Shown: positions 1 through 10,813, counted from the stretch's first letter. The stretch is DNA of 64,000 nucleotides from Ceratothoa steindachneri (GCA_963969495.1 OZ018321.1:190193485-190257484); one strand, 5' to 3'. A program made the numbers and translations. Notes: generated from the letters alone by a model not told the origin.

Positions 1-548
1 TTTACTTGCTCAATAAAGGTAGTTTTGAAGGTTGACATCTTCATTCCTATAAAAATGAGCTTTATCATTTCAAAGAATGTTCACAAACTTTGGAACTGCT
101 AGTTCCAATTAAAGAAAATTTGGCAGAACTTAATCAGTCTATTTTTATCATAGGTACTTAAGTCGTAGATTGTTTGCATTTTATAGTAATATACCTTAAG
201 GGAATGAATATTCGTCAAAAAGGTAGGTCCTGAGAAATTGAGAAAAAAATTGTTTTCGAATAGAAACCCGTTTCAAGAACGCGCTCAATATTCCGTGATG
301 TTGTTGCGAAGCGTGAATGGCCTGAAGTTTTACTGTTCTTAAATGAACCAGTAGATGAGATTTAGTCACCCATGATATTATTGTGTACTTTGCAACAGTC
401 GAAATTTGTGTAAGTAGGCGATTGATTACATGTCCAACTGATTGAAATGTTTAAAATACTAAAATGGCCCAGTAATGCTAATTATAGACTATTGCTTGAG
501 ATGTATGTATAATAGAGCAAACACTCAGCAAAATGGATTCAAATAGGT

Positions 549-733
549 TGTAGACAAAGGGGTCTAGGAAAAGGGGCGAAGATAAAATAAAGAAGGAAAG
601 AAGCATAGGCGAGTTCCAAACAGTTTCCTGCGTCGCCGAATCACTGTTACCGAGCAGCATAGCCACGTTGCCATCCTGAGTCTCAAAAAAGACTCATTCA
701 AACCGCTCGCTTACACTTTTCAGCACGCTACAC
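549..733 (-). repeat. Dispersed repeat A, copy 0
   Basis: Read on the minus strand, this matches the three A copies at 48.0, 51.0 and 51.3 kb. Shared words are GCGAGCGG, TTTGAATGAGTCTTTTTTGA, GACTCAGGATGGC, GCGACGC, AACTCGCC and CCCCTTTTCCTA. It lacks about 13 bases (CTTAAAAGCTTCG) present in the other copies and has more substitutions, so it is older or a different subfamily. Confidence 0.8.
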
Positions 734-1221
734 GGTAAATAAGCGCTTCAATAGGGTCATGGATTAAAATGACTTTAATTATAAAACCATACAAAATTGG
801 AATTATCTACCTTGCCGACTAGTGGCAGGTATGCCATTTAATGTCTCAAAACTGACTCGCCGAGTAATTTCAAATGTAAATATCACCTAATAGAAACTAC
901 ATATGAAAACGCCAATTTAACGACCGAGGACCGCAGCGATAAAATTGATGGGAGAAAAGCCAGTGATTGAGTGATTAGTTCGTGGAAGACGTCTATAAAT
1001 GCCTCGTCTCTGACATTCCTTTCGCAAATACCTGTCATGTGTTTCCCTTCACCAATAGCAAGCGATGGACTGGGGGAAGAATATCTTCCCTATTCTTTCA
1101 CTTGTTATGAATTTGTAGTGGAAGGACTGCGAGTGGCTTTGAGTTCAGCGTGTATAAGTGCATATCCGTAGTCCTAGACTAATAGAAAACAAAAACAATA
1201 AAAGGCATGATTTTATTTCGG

Positions 1222-1225
<4 letters not shown>

Positions 1226-1287
<62 letters not shown>
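1226..1287. repeat. (TA)n microsatellite
   Basis: About 31 uninterrupted TA units abut the left arm of the foldback element. The tract may have grown from the TA target duplication or the AT-rich terminus of that element. Confidence 0.95.
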
Positions 1288-1290
<3 letters not shown>

Positions 1291-1623
1291 TATGTACCAC
1301 GGAAGGAAACTGAATAAAAAGCAGATTGGAGTAAGTACTTTCGTCTATTCGACATTTTCAAACTCAATGGTAAGAAAAAATAAGACCCAGTATTTATACA
1401 AAGCACGTTCCCTATGAGGTCAACATTTTAATGGTATCAGATAAGTCGGACTTTAGAAACGGTGATAAAATTGGATCTAACGAAAACAGCCCTGGGCTAA
1501 TGTTGAGATTACTCTCTTTTGTATGGGAGATTAAAAATGATTCCAGGATATTTCTGGAATAGACGAAAGTACTTACTCCAATCTGCTTTTTATTCAGTTT
1601 CCATCCGTGGTACATATTCATAT
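1284..1623. mobile_element. Foldback MITE with 67-base inverted arms
   Basis: Bases 1284-1350 and 1557-1623 are inverted copies of each other over 67 bases with a single mismatch (GGAAGG against GGATGG). They flank a 206-base unique centre. The arms start ATATGAATATGTACCACGGA. No transposase is encoded. The structure is that of a non-autonomous DNA transposon or foldback element. Its target duplication cannot be told apart from the adjacent TA repeat, and no parent element is in the window. Confidence 0.8.
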
Positions 1624-2107
1624 TTATAGTTATCACGTGCTAACTTTCGTGATATTTCCCATATATATATATATGTAGATAACTGTGCATCGGCAGTTCT
1701 TGATTTAAAATAGAGTTGACGGCATGCAATTCGAACGCCTTTAAATGCAAGAGAACTAATCTGGTTGGTCTTCTGATGTGTTATCGGTTTTGCTTGAGTT
1801 TTTCATTTCCCTATTAATGCTCTGGTTCGTCAGAAGTAGATTCTAGGGTCTTTGCTGATCATTTTTTCCTAATTCTGTTATATAGTGGTAGCTATTATTC
1901 ATCTGTTTATTACTATTATTTTGCTTTCTTTATCTACCGTAATTTTTTAATTACTTCATGGTTTCTCATTGTTACGCTTATACATAAAATCCAATGATTA
2001 GCATCACTACTACAAATAGATTTTTGTTTATTGAATATAGACTTTAGCTCAAAGGACATCACTACTGAATATAAACTACTTTTCCTAATTTTTGGTTCTC
2101 TACTCAG

Positions 2108-2316
2108 CCGATTATGGAGACGCGATTTCTGTTAATCACTCCAGCAGTTACATAAGTGATTACAAAATCTTCCTTAAACAATCTTCAAAACTTGAGGAGA
2201 AAATTTCGGAAGTTCACAAAGTCTTAAAAGGCCTAACTGCTCCATCAGCTGAGCTAAATTTCCTCAAGAAAGCAGCAACCCTTGATACATATGGCGTTGA
2301 TCCCTATTCAGTGAAG
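2108..2316 (+). CDS. FRMD-like gene, first visible exon: FERM F2/F3 boundary
   Basis: The exon begins after a pyrimidine-rich acceptor ending CTACTCAG and ends at donor AAG|GTAAAT. Two bases complete a split codon, followed by 69 codons starting DYGD. The blocks YISDYKIF, LEEKISEVHKVLKG and LDTYGVDPYSVK match the end of the FERM F2 lobe and the start of F3 in FRMD and protein 4.1 relatives, where the typical text is YGVD followed by H/P-V. No upstream exon with the expected preceding FERM text was found in 1-2107, so the start codon is outside the window. An open frame continuing upstream and downstream of these limits is intron read-through. Confidence 0.88.
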
Positions 2317-2578
2317 GTAAATAAATGGCGTACGACAAATACTTTCGAATAAATTTATCTGTTTCTATTTACCATTTTAATGCATCTATTTATTTAAATT
2401 GTTTTAAATTATATTTCTTTGCTTCAGCTCATTAGCGATTATGAAGTTCGAAATTACCTACATTGGAACCAAGTTTATAAGTTTACAAGCATTATATTCA
2501 CTAATCACAAATTGATTATTTTTTATCCCCTCTGAAACCTTGTTTTGTTTATTAAGTCGTCCTGTTTCTTCTACCAAG

Positions 2579-2731
2579 GATCATCGTGGTGTCCAACTTT
2601 ATTTGGGATTAAGTCATGCTGGAATCCTAACTTTCCAGGGATCAAAAAGAACCCATCATTTTCGCTGGAATGAAGTTCAAAAGCTTAACTATGAAGGCAA
2701 GATGTTCATTGTCCATCTAATATTCATGGAG
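2579..2731 (+). CDS. FRMD-like gene, exon: FERM F3 lobe
   Basis: The acceptor is CTACCAAG and the donor is GAG|GTTTGT. The 51 codons run in phase 0 from DHRGVQLYLG to HLIFME. The block LYLGLSHAGILTFQG followed by THHFRWNEVQKLNYEGKMFIV is the PH-like F3 lobe of FRMD proteins, which in related FERM proteins binds membrane-protein tails and phosphoinositides. The 262-base intron before it is the only short intron in the visible gene. The following intron is 7.6 kb. Confidence 0.9.
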
Positions 2732-4789
2732 GTTTGTACCTGATATTCATTTTATTAATAACTTGAACAAAAACAAAATAGATTCCTGGGAATATGAATA
2801 TTATAAGAAACTTTTGCACCATTTCATTAATGAAACTGGTTTTTAACAATAAAATAGGAAGGCAGAGATATTTAACTAAAAATCTTCCTAAACAAAAATA
2901 ACAAACAAAAGTAAAAATAAGAGTTTACTGTATCAAGAAATGCTTTGTAAGTCTTGATGCAGTTCTTATAAAGATTTTAAGATCAAAATATCTCAACTCT
3001 TCCAGGCGCCAATTGTGTTAAATTTGTCATATTCCAAAATGAATAATAGGACACATAGGATCCATTACAAAATCTTTTATAATAAAATTACTGTTATTTA
3101 TAATGTAATATGAACCCTATTTCTTTTAATTTAAACATACCTCAATACATCTAAAATACTTAGAAAAATTAATTCTGAAAGGGTTAAGAGAAAAGTGCCC
3201 TAGATAAATTAGTAGAGAACAATGCGGGGCTTATAAATAACAGGTACACTTAAATCCAATTATATTTACGAAAAATAGGATTTTCATTTAATTCCTGACA
3301 ACTGAATACAATAAACATAGGCAAGATTAGTTTATTGGATATTAGGATACTAATTCTCTCATAAAATTGAGTAACATTACTTTTTCTCTTTAAAGGATGC
3401 AAGGACAAAGGTAAGCAAAATAAATTGGCATATTCTTAGCTTAAGGTTATTGTTTAAGGCACAATTAGTATTTAAGACAATAGTCTATCATTTCAAGCAA
3501 ATATTGCCTTTTTATAGTGAGTTAGAAAGGTCTTTCGTTGGTATGTGTACCTTCTGTTCCTGTTTTGGGGGAGGGTCATGAGAGGCCCCAGGTTGATCCT
3601 TCATCGCCCCATCCCCCAAAGGTTCTAAGTGAACCCAAGTGGAAAAAAAGTGCCGGAAGCCGATGAAGAGAGTAGGGGGAGGAGTGAGGGTAAACGATTT
3701 GAAATGAGACAAAATAGAAGGAGAATAGAAGTTGATCACAGTTGACGTTCTTGCTTTGGATGGAATGGAAAATACTTTTGTTTTGACTCTCGCATATGTG
3801 TTTATTTGGGGATTCATGCTGCTGTGCGTATTATGTGCGTCTGAGTTTGTTTGCTGTGTAGTATGTGCCCTCGTTTGTTGTCTTTTTGGTCTGCTTGTTT
3901 TTATATCTAGTTTATATTATATAAAGTCACAATCTTCTTATTCCCAATTTGCACTTGAATTTCCACGCAATTCATTAATTTCACATTAACTGCTTTTAAT
4001 GATTCTTTAATTTATTTCAAATCACTGCTTTATTTTTCACTTTACTGCTTTCAATGCCTTTCACACTTATCGCTTTTGCATTTGATTTCATTTCTCTTTT
4101 TTTATTCACTTTATTGACATCTCACTTTTATTGTTGTTCTGCATCGGGGATTTTTTTTAGGGTGGACTTATTCGTGTATCTGTTCGGTCGTGTCATTATT
4201 GGTTACTTATTGGACAAGTTCGTAGGTATTATTGTCATAATTGGTGATTTGTTATTATTGGGTTTTATGCTTCATTTGAAGGTGTCACTTTTGAGGATTA
4301 GTGGTCGTTTCTTTGTTTTCGTCTTCTCTTATCTAAACAATGGTTCTTCCTCGACTCGAGAGGTGAGAAATCAAGAATTGGAAAGTGTCCGCTCGGATAA
4401 TAATGATCTGTTCTCAAATATTTGGGGAAGAGCTTCTATCTTCCCCATATATTCTTCGCTCTCTTCTTGATAGTTTTATTGAGCAGTTACAATTTGCATT
4501 CTTCATGCAGATCTCTTAGTCTTCTTTGTTCTCTTCTCTTGGTGTCAGTTATATAGGTGGGGTTTTTTTATTCTTTGGAGCTCCAGTTTTCTAGTTTTTG
4601 ATGCGCTGTTTAGTGGCATACGGGCAGATGAGCAACTTCTTTTTTAGTGTCATGGAGATCTTTATTTTATTTTTCATTCTTTAGATGGTTTTTAATATCA
4701 GCTAAAATGTTTCTAGATTTTGGGATGACGTGGCTTTTCATTTGTTTGTTCCTCTTTTCCAATCTATTTCGTACTCTTTTATGTTGCTG
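2732..4789. other. Intron 2, first part: no supported gene
   Basis: AT-rich intron sequence. Open frames at 3512-3817 (minus) and 3732-4470 (plus) have skewed T-rich composition and no recognisable domain. The part above about 4000 may be the decayed 3' continuation of the minus-strand LINE that follows. Confidence 0.4.
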
Positions 4790-5640
4790 ACTTCCAGAGC
4801 TGTTATCCTTGCCTGAAAGTATTAATTTCCGTACGGGATTACGACCATCTGCTTATGTGTCAACGAATTCGATCGTAATACAATCAGGCATTCTTGATGT
4901 GGGTAAGTCCGCTGTATAGATTGAGTACAACTCTGGTCCCTTAAATTCGTTCGTCACTAGGTATGCTCTTCTGTATTTGACGTAGTCGCAAAGAATTCTC
5001 TTCAGAATGTTGTTCATATGGAAATTTAAGATCTTGTAATGCATGTCTTTGACCGAGACTTTGGCAAAGGCTTTTTCTCCATCTCTTAGAACCAGAACAA
5101 TGTAAGTTTTTTTCTGCTTTGGCCTTTGCTATTTTCTCTGTTATCAACCTAAGTGCAATCGAGGTGTCTCTTCCTTTTCGAAAGCTGAATGGATATTTGT
5201 TATACAAATTATTCTCTTTAATTATTATCTGTTTCAGGATCTTTTAAAAACTTTGCTTATAAAATTCATCAGCGATATAGGCCTGTAGCTGGTAAGGTGA
5301 TTTACCTGGCTTCGGGACGAATATCATTTTGGCAAATGGATAGTCATCTGAGAAGTATATGTATTTAGTCTCGCATTGTAGATGTTTTTTTACTGTTTCT
5401 ATGATGTCTGATACTTTGGTAAACTTTATTCTACTGATTCTCAAAGGGATTAGCGCTCTTTATTTTAAGGAATAAATAGTTCTTTCGATCTCATTAGTTT
5501 TTGTAGTTGCCCACGGTCCCGGAATTTTTCCCTCCTTTGTGTGATTGCAGGCGATAAGAATATTTTCTCTATGTTGTTTATTACATCTGTATGGACCATT
5601 TCGGTGATGTCAGGATTGAAGTCGTCGTCGTTTTATGGGG
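4790..5640 (-). pseudogene. LINE reverse-transcriptase remnant (I/Jockey-like)
   Basis: Minus-strand frames with several breaks carry recognisable reverse-transcriptase pieces in order: YPFAKMIFVPKPGKSP (5244-5444), FSFRKGRDTSIALRLI (5100-5200), and GPELYSIYTADLP followed by ITIEFVDT (4853-4960). The last item occupies the place of the catalytic YADD-type motif, here decayed to FVDT. The same clade, with similar text (KMIFIPK, LYSVYTEDI, HADD), recurs on the plus strand at 28.5-29.4 kb. There is no intact frame, and the fragment lies in antisense orientation inside intron 2. Confidence 0.75.
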
Positions 5641-6196
5641 TTATAGAGATGACTGACTTCTAGTATATCCAAAATTCTTTTACTAGGATCTAAGAATTTT
5701 CGAATTATCATTTTATATTAGGAAAAATCGTTAGACCATTCGGAATTATTTATGTTAATATTTCTTATTAACAATAAATATAAAGAAGGAAATAAGATTT
5801 ATCCAAATGAGGAAGTGACTAAAAAAATGCGTGTTTTATTATTACTGGACTTTTATGACAAATACAAAATTTCTATAAATTATATAGACGATTATTTTTA
5901 AATTTCCATTTTATCCCTTCTCTTTTCCTGCTTCTCTTACCAGGCACATTGGTTGAAAATCCCTAGATTAGCAGTTAATCACAGAGGAGTGTTCATTGGA
6001 AACTTTGAAATGTACCCTTCGTTGGATTACTCCAAATGTTAATAATTATTAGTCTTTCCTTTGAGAGGGCTCTTTCCAATTCGTTGCCTAAATAGACGAA
6101 GGAGACGCGCGCGAGAAGTTTATAGCTGAGATTCCTTCGTTGGTTTTCGCTTTAGTTCTCATGAATGCTACGAAAAAAAGGTATTTTCAATAGACC
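5641..6196. other. Short spacer and LINE 5' leader
   Basis: AT-rich, with no supported gene. The last 130 bases before 6197 are GC-richer and probably are the 5' untranslated leader of the ORF1 that follows. Confidence 0.35.
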
Positions 6197-7036
6197 ATGA
6201 AAATAGGTAGCCCCCAAATACTACGAAAAATAAGGAGCCTCGGTAGACCAGGAGAAATAGGTAGCCGCAGCATATCAGGAAAAACGGATGGATCTAATGG
6301 ACCACGAAAACAAGGGCGCTCCTCTGCGCACCTCAGTTCATATGCCACCGCGGCATCTACTTCCGGAATCGTCACAACAGCAACTGATAGAGTGACTCCG
6401 AAGCTAATCCTGCCGGCCGAAAGCAAAGAAATTATGACTATGGTCATAGTCGCTCACCTGGCGAACCTTGCACGTCCCGGCAGCTTCTCGGAGGAACTCA
6501 ACACCATGTTACAACACAACGGTGTAAAGAAGAAATTGTGGTTCCCACCGAACCCAGCATCTCAAGACGTGCTGAACATCAAGTTCATTGGTGACACTCA
6601 ATCTGAGAATGCCGACAAAACAAATGAAAAAGAAAAGGAATCAACCAACAACCAAGAAGAAGATGGGAATCAAGAACGTGAAAGAGAAGATAGCGTAGAA
6701 GCAAAGAACAACCCGAAGGAAAAGAAGTCTAAGAAGAAGAGGAGCAACAAACCCCCCAAACAAGTAGAAGGTGAGAGTCAGGATGGAGAGTCAGAAGACG
6801 ATCAATCTTACCCCGGAGTTCCCCTGACCGAAAAAGTCGATGTCCTGGAAAAGGGACACTTTTTCGACGGGGAACAACTGAAACTCAAAATTTTCGGGAC
6901 TACCGGATGTAGATCCGAAAAAATGAACCAGACACAGTTAGTAAAGGGCATTAGGAACGGCGAGTACAAGCGGACCTTTGAGGGGCCGTGGTCCCCAAAG
7001 GAAATGGAAAGCCTCCTATGCAGCGGCACTATGTAA
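6197..7036 (+). CDS. LINE ORF1 protein, intact 279-residue frame
   Basis: The frame is uninterrupted from ATG to TAA. The N-terminus is basic and Gly/Arg-rich. A conserved block at residues 75-112 (IVAHLANLARPGSFSEELN, then MLQHNG) matches a block read on the minus strand near 45.1 kb (ILDAHVMNLSYPGTFYTEIN, then MLSVN). A Lys/Glu-rich low-complexity stretch covers about residues 135-200, and a C-terminal block (KVDVLEKGHFFDGEQLKLKI, then KGIRNGEYKRTFEGPW) follows. The 45-kb copy is joined to endonuclease and reverse-transcriptase text, so this is the ORF1, presumably a nucleic-acid-binding protein, of an I/Jockey-like LINE. No ORF2 follows here, only A-rich DNA, so the copy cannot move by itself. 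Whether it is translated is unknown. Confidence 0.7.
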   Translation: MKIGSPQILRKIRSLGRPGEIGSRSISGKTDGSNGPRKQGRSSAHLSSYATAASTSGIVTTATDRVTPKLILPAESKEIMTMVIVAHLANLARPGSFSEELNTMLQHNGVKKKLWFPPNPASQDVLNIKFIGDTQSENADKTNEKEKESTNNQEEDGNQEREREDSVEAKNNPKEKKSKKKRSNKPPKQVEGESQDGESEDDQSYPGVPLTEKVDVLEKGHFFDGEQLKLKIFGTTGCRSEKMNQTQLVKGIRNGEYKRTFEGPWSPKEMESLLCSGTM

Positions 7037-8565
7037 ATCCCGGAGTCCAGTCGTCACACAGTGAATTCGACAACGTACAAAAACATAAAGTGTGGCATGA
7101 TGACCTCATCAATAAACTAAAAAATGACTGAAAGTGAAAAGCGCAATAAATAAATAAATAATAGAGCAAAAAGTGAAAGTGAAAATAATTAATCAAACGA
7201 ATAGATAAAAGTGTTAAATAGTTAAATGTGAAAATTATTAAACAAACGAATATAAAATAAAGTTAAACAAGCGAAAATATAACGGATAGTGTAAATAAGA
7301 AATTATAAAATTAAGACTATCGGATAAAGTGAACCGAAAGTTTAATCAAGTAGATCATAAGAAACAATATGTACTGTGTATCTAATACAGAAGTACATTT
7401 GATTAAATAAATTAGATAAAACCAGTATACTAAATTTAAACTGTTGTGTATAAATCGTATTAAATCCAACCAGTTAAATATAAATCAATAATAGACATTA
7501 GTTAATAAAATAATTATAAAGTGTAAATAAGTAAATCCTAAACAAACAAAAAACGTCAAAAACTAGTGTAAATATTAAAACCCAGTTAATGGGTAAAATT
7601 AATATAAGTATTAAAACCCTATTTGTGGGTACACTTTAAAACTGTAAAATAACAAAAAGCTGAGCTCCTGCGTTTATTTCTCCAGGAGAAAACCTCTTTA
7701 TGTATCTTTGCCTTCGACTAAATCCTTTCCCTCCTCAGCTATATTTTTATTTTTTTCAACACTTTGACTATATATTTTTTGGCATTGTATAAATTTATTT
7801 ATTTAATGTAAAACTACTTGTACTCTTTTCAATAAATATATCATCACCTCACTGAACAGCTGAGAATCGAGGAGGTTCCCATCTTTACTTAAGTAGAAAT
7901 TCAAAAAGAAAGAAGAAACAAGCATAACGATAAAGATATTTACCCGACTAAATACAAACCCAACCAACAAAGTTAAACAACCAAGACACCAAATTGATAC
8001 CCTAATGAGACAACCGAATTTAAACAACCTAAATAGGAAGAAACAACCGACAAGAAGACAACACAGATCAAAAGTGTAAACAGAAATAATGCGAAGAAAA
8101 TGAATTAAAACTGTAATAAGTTAACTATATTAAAAAGTTTAACAAAAATGATAGTGAAGTGAAAGTTAATAGTAAAACAAGTGAACAAAGTGAAACTAAA
8201 GTGAAAAAGTGATAACAGCAAGAGAAAGTGAAACAAAGTAAAGGAAAGTAAAAACAACTAACATAACAATACATAAACAAAGCTCAGAGCTAAGATAACT
8301 CAAAACGGCATGAATGCTACAATAAACACGTAAATGAAAGATGAAGAGAATAAGAAAACCGAAATTAGGCCGTCCTCCTGCTTTTGTATGAGGAACATAG
8401 GTTCTAAAGTGTGAGAAAGGAAGTAAGAATGATGAATGATGAGTAAATGCATGACGGTGGTTCGGAAGGGTATTCCACTCTTTCTACCTTTGACTACCGA
8501 GGTTGCTCAATCTGCCTCCTCACCAATCTGTCCTATTTTAGCTCAAAACTTTCCGTCTCCCACAG
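7037..8565. other. A-rich, strand-biased non-coding stretch
   Basis: From about 7080 to 7640 and 8030 to 8350 the plus strand is very A-rich with few C. It is built from recurring words such as GTGAAA, AAAGTG, TAAATAG and AACGAAT, suggesting degraded simple-sequence expansion. It follows the LINE ORF1. No gene was recognised. Confidence 0.5.
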
Positions 8566-8990
8566 CTATAAACCCTCTTCTGAAGCTTGTTCCGGACTTC
8601 CCATTAAGCACTTCATTATCGGTTCACTTGAACTCAGAGTCAGAAGTGTGGGGAGTTTCTCCAGGAGCAAGTCGGCCGCCGCGGGCCTCCTCCTCTTTTG
8701 TGTCCCCCCCGATCGTGGGAGGGGTACAGAGGGGAGCAGTAACCGCGAGCCGTACCTTTTCTCCCTCTGTAAAAAAAACACCTCATTGATCTGTTCGGCA
8801 CATTCATGTTGAATGTCCCAGTCTGGGTGATCTTTGCGCGCGTTACATGTCCCGGTACCGGGACGAGCAGTGTCTCTACCGTTTGTTCCCTGTACTCCGA
8901 ACGAGTTCATGCACACAAACCTGTGGATTATCTGACATTTGGAGGAGGCGAGGCTGATCTCCACCATTAAATTTGACTCTCTTCAGTGTT
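8566..8990 (-). pseudogene. LINE ORF1 zinc-knuckle remnant
   Basis: On the minus strand an open frame contains CNARKDHPDWDIQHECAEQI. This resembles the last knuckle (C..G.HP.W...C) and following helix of gag-like ORF1 proteins of LINEs. A second copy of the DNA at 56.6-56.9 kb shares the words CATTCATGTTGAATG-like, TGTCCCGGTACCGGGA and TTTGGAGGAGGC. Basic, Arg-rich text follows. There is no neighbouring ORF2. The assignment rests on one knuckle and on repetition, so it is moderate. Confidence 0.5.
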
Positions 8991-9589
8991 GGTTCCACGA
9001 TCCTGCGCCTGGGAGCCGACACTGGCGCGTGCATCCTTCTTCTTCCTGATTTACTTCTTGTTCTGTTAATCTTTGTTTTTTGTGTTTTTTATGTATGTTG
9101 TATAGTTTTTTAATCTTGCATAACATTAGGCTGTAGATGATTTCGTCGACTTGTGACCTCGTGGGCAGTTGCCAATTTGGCGTTGAAAAAACAAACACAG
9201 CAACCAAAAACATTTTATTAGTATTCTGTATATATTCATTTGTCTGTGAGTATGTATGTATCATTATAAGTACATTATTTATATAATTATAATTACCTAC
9301 GTGTAATTAAAAAGTAATTTATAATTTCATTAGCAATAGAGTATGCACCAATGCCGTACCGCCTCAATGAATGACCATTTGTTGATTTAGGTTTAACCAA
9401 TTGTCTATATATAAGAAACTCGAGGTTTGGAGCCCCGAAGGAGGCTAAGAGTATGTGTGTACCCCCACATCATTTAGCTACGTACATGTACGCCTCACCC
9501 CTACTATCGCCCCAGACGCAGCAACGTTCTCGTTTGTTGCCGTTGCGGTGAGATCGTAAATGAATTCGGTTCAGCGCATCCTTTTTGGG
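8991..9589. other. Intron 2 spacer, nothing recognised
   Basis: AT-rich, with no supported gene, repeat array or inverted repeat. A GC-richer patch at about 9420-9560 is unidentified. Confidence 0.4.
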
Positions 9590-9915
9590 AACAAGGTCAA
9601 CAGATCCAAGTCGCGTGCTCTCAATTATTCTGCCTTATGACCCTATGACCTTACGACCTTCAAAACTTTAAACAATGGGGGCAATCCGACCCATAGTTAG
9701 TTTTATTTCACTAATTCCCGGACTAACAATGGGATAATCTTGCAATTATAGAATTCAAAAGAGAATATAAAATAACATAAGGGTTTCAAATTTCGTTGGA
9801 ATCGACCCAATAGTTAAGATGTTATTGCCAAAAAACTCATTGAAAAGTAAAACAGTTACCAGCCGACCGACCGCCCTACGAACCAACATAGTAATTTATA
9901 GGGTCACATGCACGC
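9590..9915 (+). repeat. Dispersed repeat R, copy 1
   Basis: Shares ordered words with 43420-43605 in the same orientation: AAGTCGCGTG, CTCAATTATT-like, CCTTACGACCTTCAAAACTT, AAAAACTCATTGAAAAGTAA and GTAATTTATA. Copy 1 contains about 140 extra bases in the middle. The element type is unknown. Confidence 0.65.
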
Positions 9916-10336
9916 GACTAAACCCCCCTTTCCCATTTTATTTGTAAGTGGTTTCCTAATGAGATCTAGCTTTGTTGCGGAAGGTAGGTACTGGAGAGTT
10001 GCGTCTCCAAGCGCCCTTCCCATTACACTCTAAGTGTAAAGTTACACATACCCCAACTTTATCACTTTCCATGCAAATATATTTTAAAAACCTTTCTGGG
10101 GTGGTTCGTTCGTTGTTTTTGGTTCTCAGTTTCATTTCGGAGTAGACTTCAAGTGTGACCTCATCCCATAGAACGCTGCGAATCGACGCTCCCCACCCAC
10201 CTATCTGTGCCTTATTCGACATGAAGCCACCGATCATATTGAACATTTTAGTTCTTTTTTTTTAAATATATTGAGAAATATGTGCCCATTTTTTCGATTA
10301 GAAACAATTGTTTTTAAATAAAAACTAATCTTTCAG
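9916..10336. other. Intron 2 end, nothing recognised
   Basis: A minus-strand open frame at 9956-10246 (96 residues) has no recognisable domain. The polypyrimidine tract and acceptor of the 89-base exon lie at the right edge. Confidence 0.4.
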
Positions 10337-10425
10337 AGAAAACACACCGTTGGGTTCAAGTGTCCGTCAGCTTCAGCTTGCCGTAACCTGTGGCGATCAG
10401 CTGTAGAACAACGACTATTTTACAC
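10337..10425 (+). CDS. FRMD-like gene, 89-base exon: end of FERM F3 lobe
   Basis: This short exon was found by looking for the text that must sit between KMFIVHLIFME and VVTGGSFFSRG. It follows acceptor CTTTCAG and precedes a strong donor, GTAAGT. It reads RKHTVGFKCPSASACRNLW and then RSAVEQRLFYT, with two bases left over. The family text at this place is KKHTVGFKCP, then HLWRCAVEQ and LFFT. Phase 0 at the start and phase 2 at the end fit both neighbours exactly, restoring a complete F3 C-terminal helix. Two changes from the remembered family text are Ser for Cys after LWR and Arg in place of a hydrophobic residue after VEQ. Confidence 0.88.
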
Positions 10426-10540
10426 GTAAGTCGATCCGATCCTTATTAAAGATGAAATGAGGACTGCTGATATTGAGAATTCTCCTTGTATAGTTCCCGT
10501 GAGTGGTACATTCATGTTCCCTACTGTTTGGGGGGGGAAA

Positions 10541-10813
10541 CATTTGTTCTCGTTTTGTAGTCATTTTTTGGATCATTTGTTCTTGTTTTTTAGTCATTTT
10601 GGGATCATTTGTTCTCGTTTTTTAGTCATTTTGGGATCATTTGTTCTCGTTTTTTAGTAATTTGGGGGTCATTTGTTCTCGTTTCGTAGTAATTTGGGGT
10701 CATTTGTTCTCGTTTCGTAGTAATTTGGGGGTCATTTGTTCTCGTTTCGTAGTAATTTTGGGGTCATTTGTTCTCATTTTGTAGTAATTTAGGGGGCATT
10801 TGTTCTCATTTTG
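10541..10813 (+). repeat. 31-base minisatellite, about 9 units
   Basis: Units of about 31 bases with core CATTTGTTCTCGTTTT and tail AGTAATTTGGGGGT or AGTCATTTTGGGAT. Two variants form blocks (TCATTTTGGGA on the left, TAATTTGGGG on the right), indicating stepwise amplification. The array starts 115 bases after the donor of the 89-base exon. Minus-strand open frames across it are artefacts. Confidence 0.9.

Larger units (their letters stand above)
1..2107. other. Intron sequence upstream of first visible exon
   Basis: No exon of the FERM gene could be found here, although its F1 and most F2 exons must lie 5'. The stretch is AT-rich. It holds one minus-strand copy of the A repeat (549-733), a TA microsatellite and a foldback element (both listed separately). 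Bases 1-548, 734-1225 and 1624-2107 show nothing else recognisable. Confidence 0.6.

Noticed and set aside
1179..1406. Frame with a long Tyr-Ile repeat
   Set aside because: It is translation of the TA microsatellite.
3732..4470. Two plus-strand frames (85 and 138 residues), hydrophobic
   Set aside because: Phe/Leu/Val content reflects T-rich DNA. There is no family motif, and the region lies downstream of a minus-strand LINE remnant.
5944..6040. Exon-like open stretch after CTCTTACCAG (AHWLKIPRLAVNHRG...)
   Set aside because: It does not match FERM text, ends in a stop after about 32 codons and would break the otherwise perfect phase chain.
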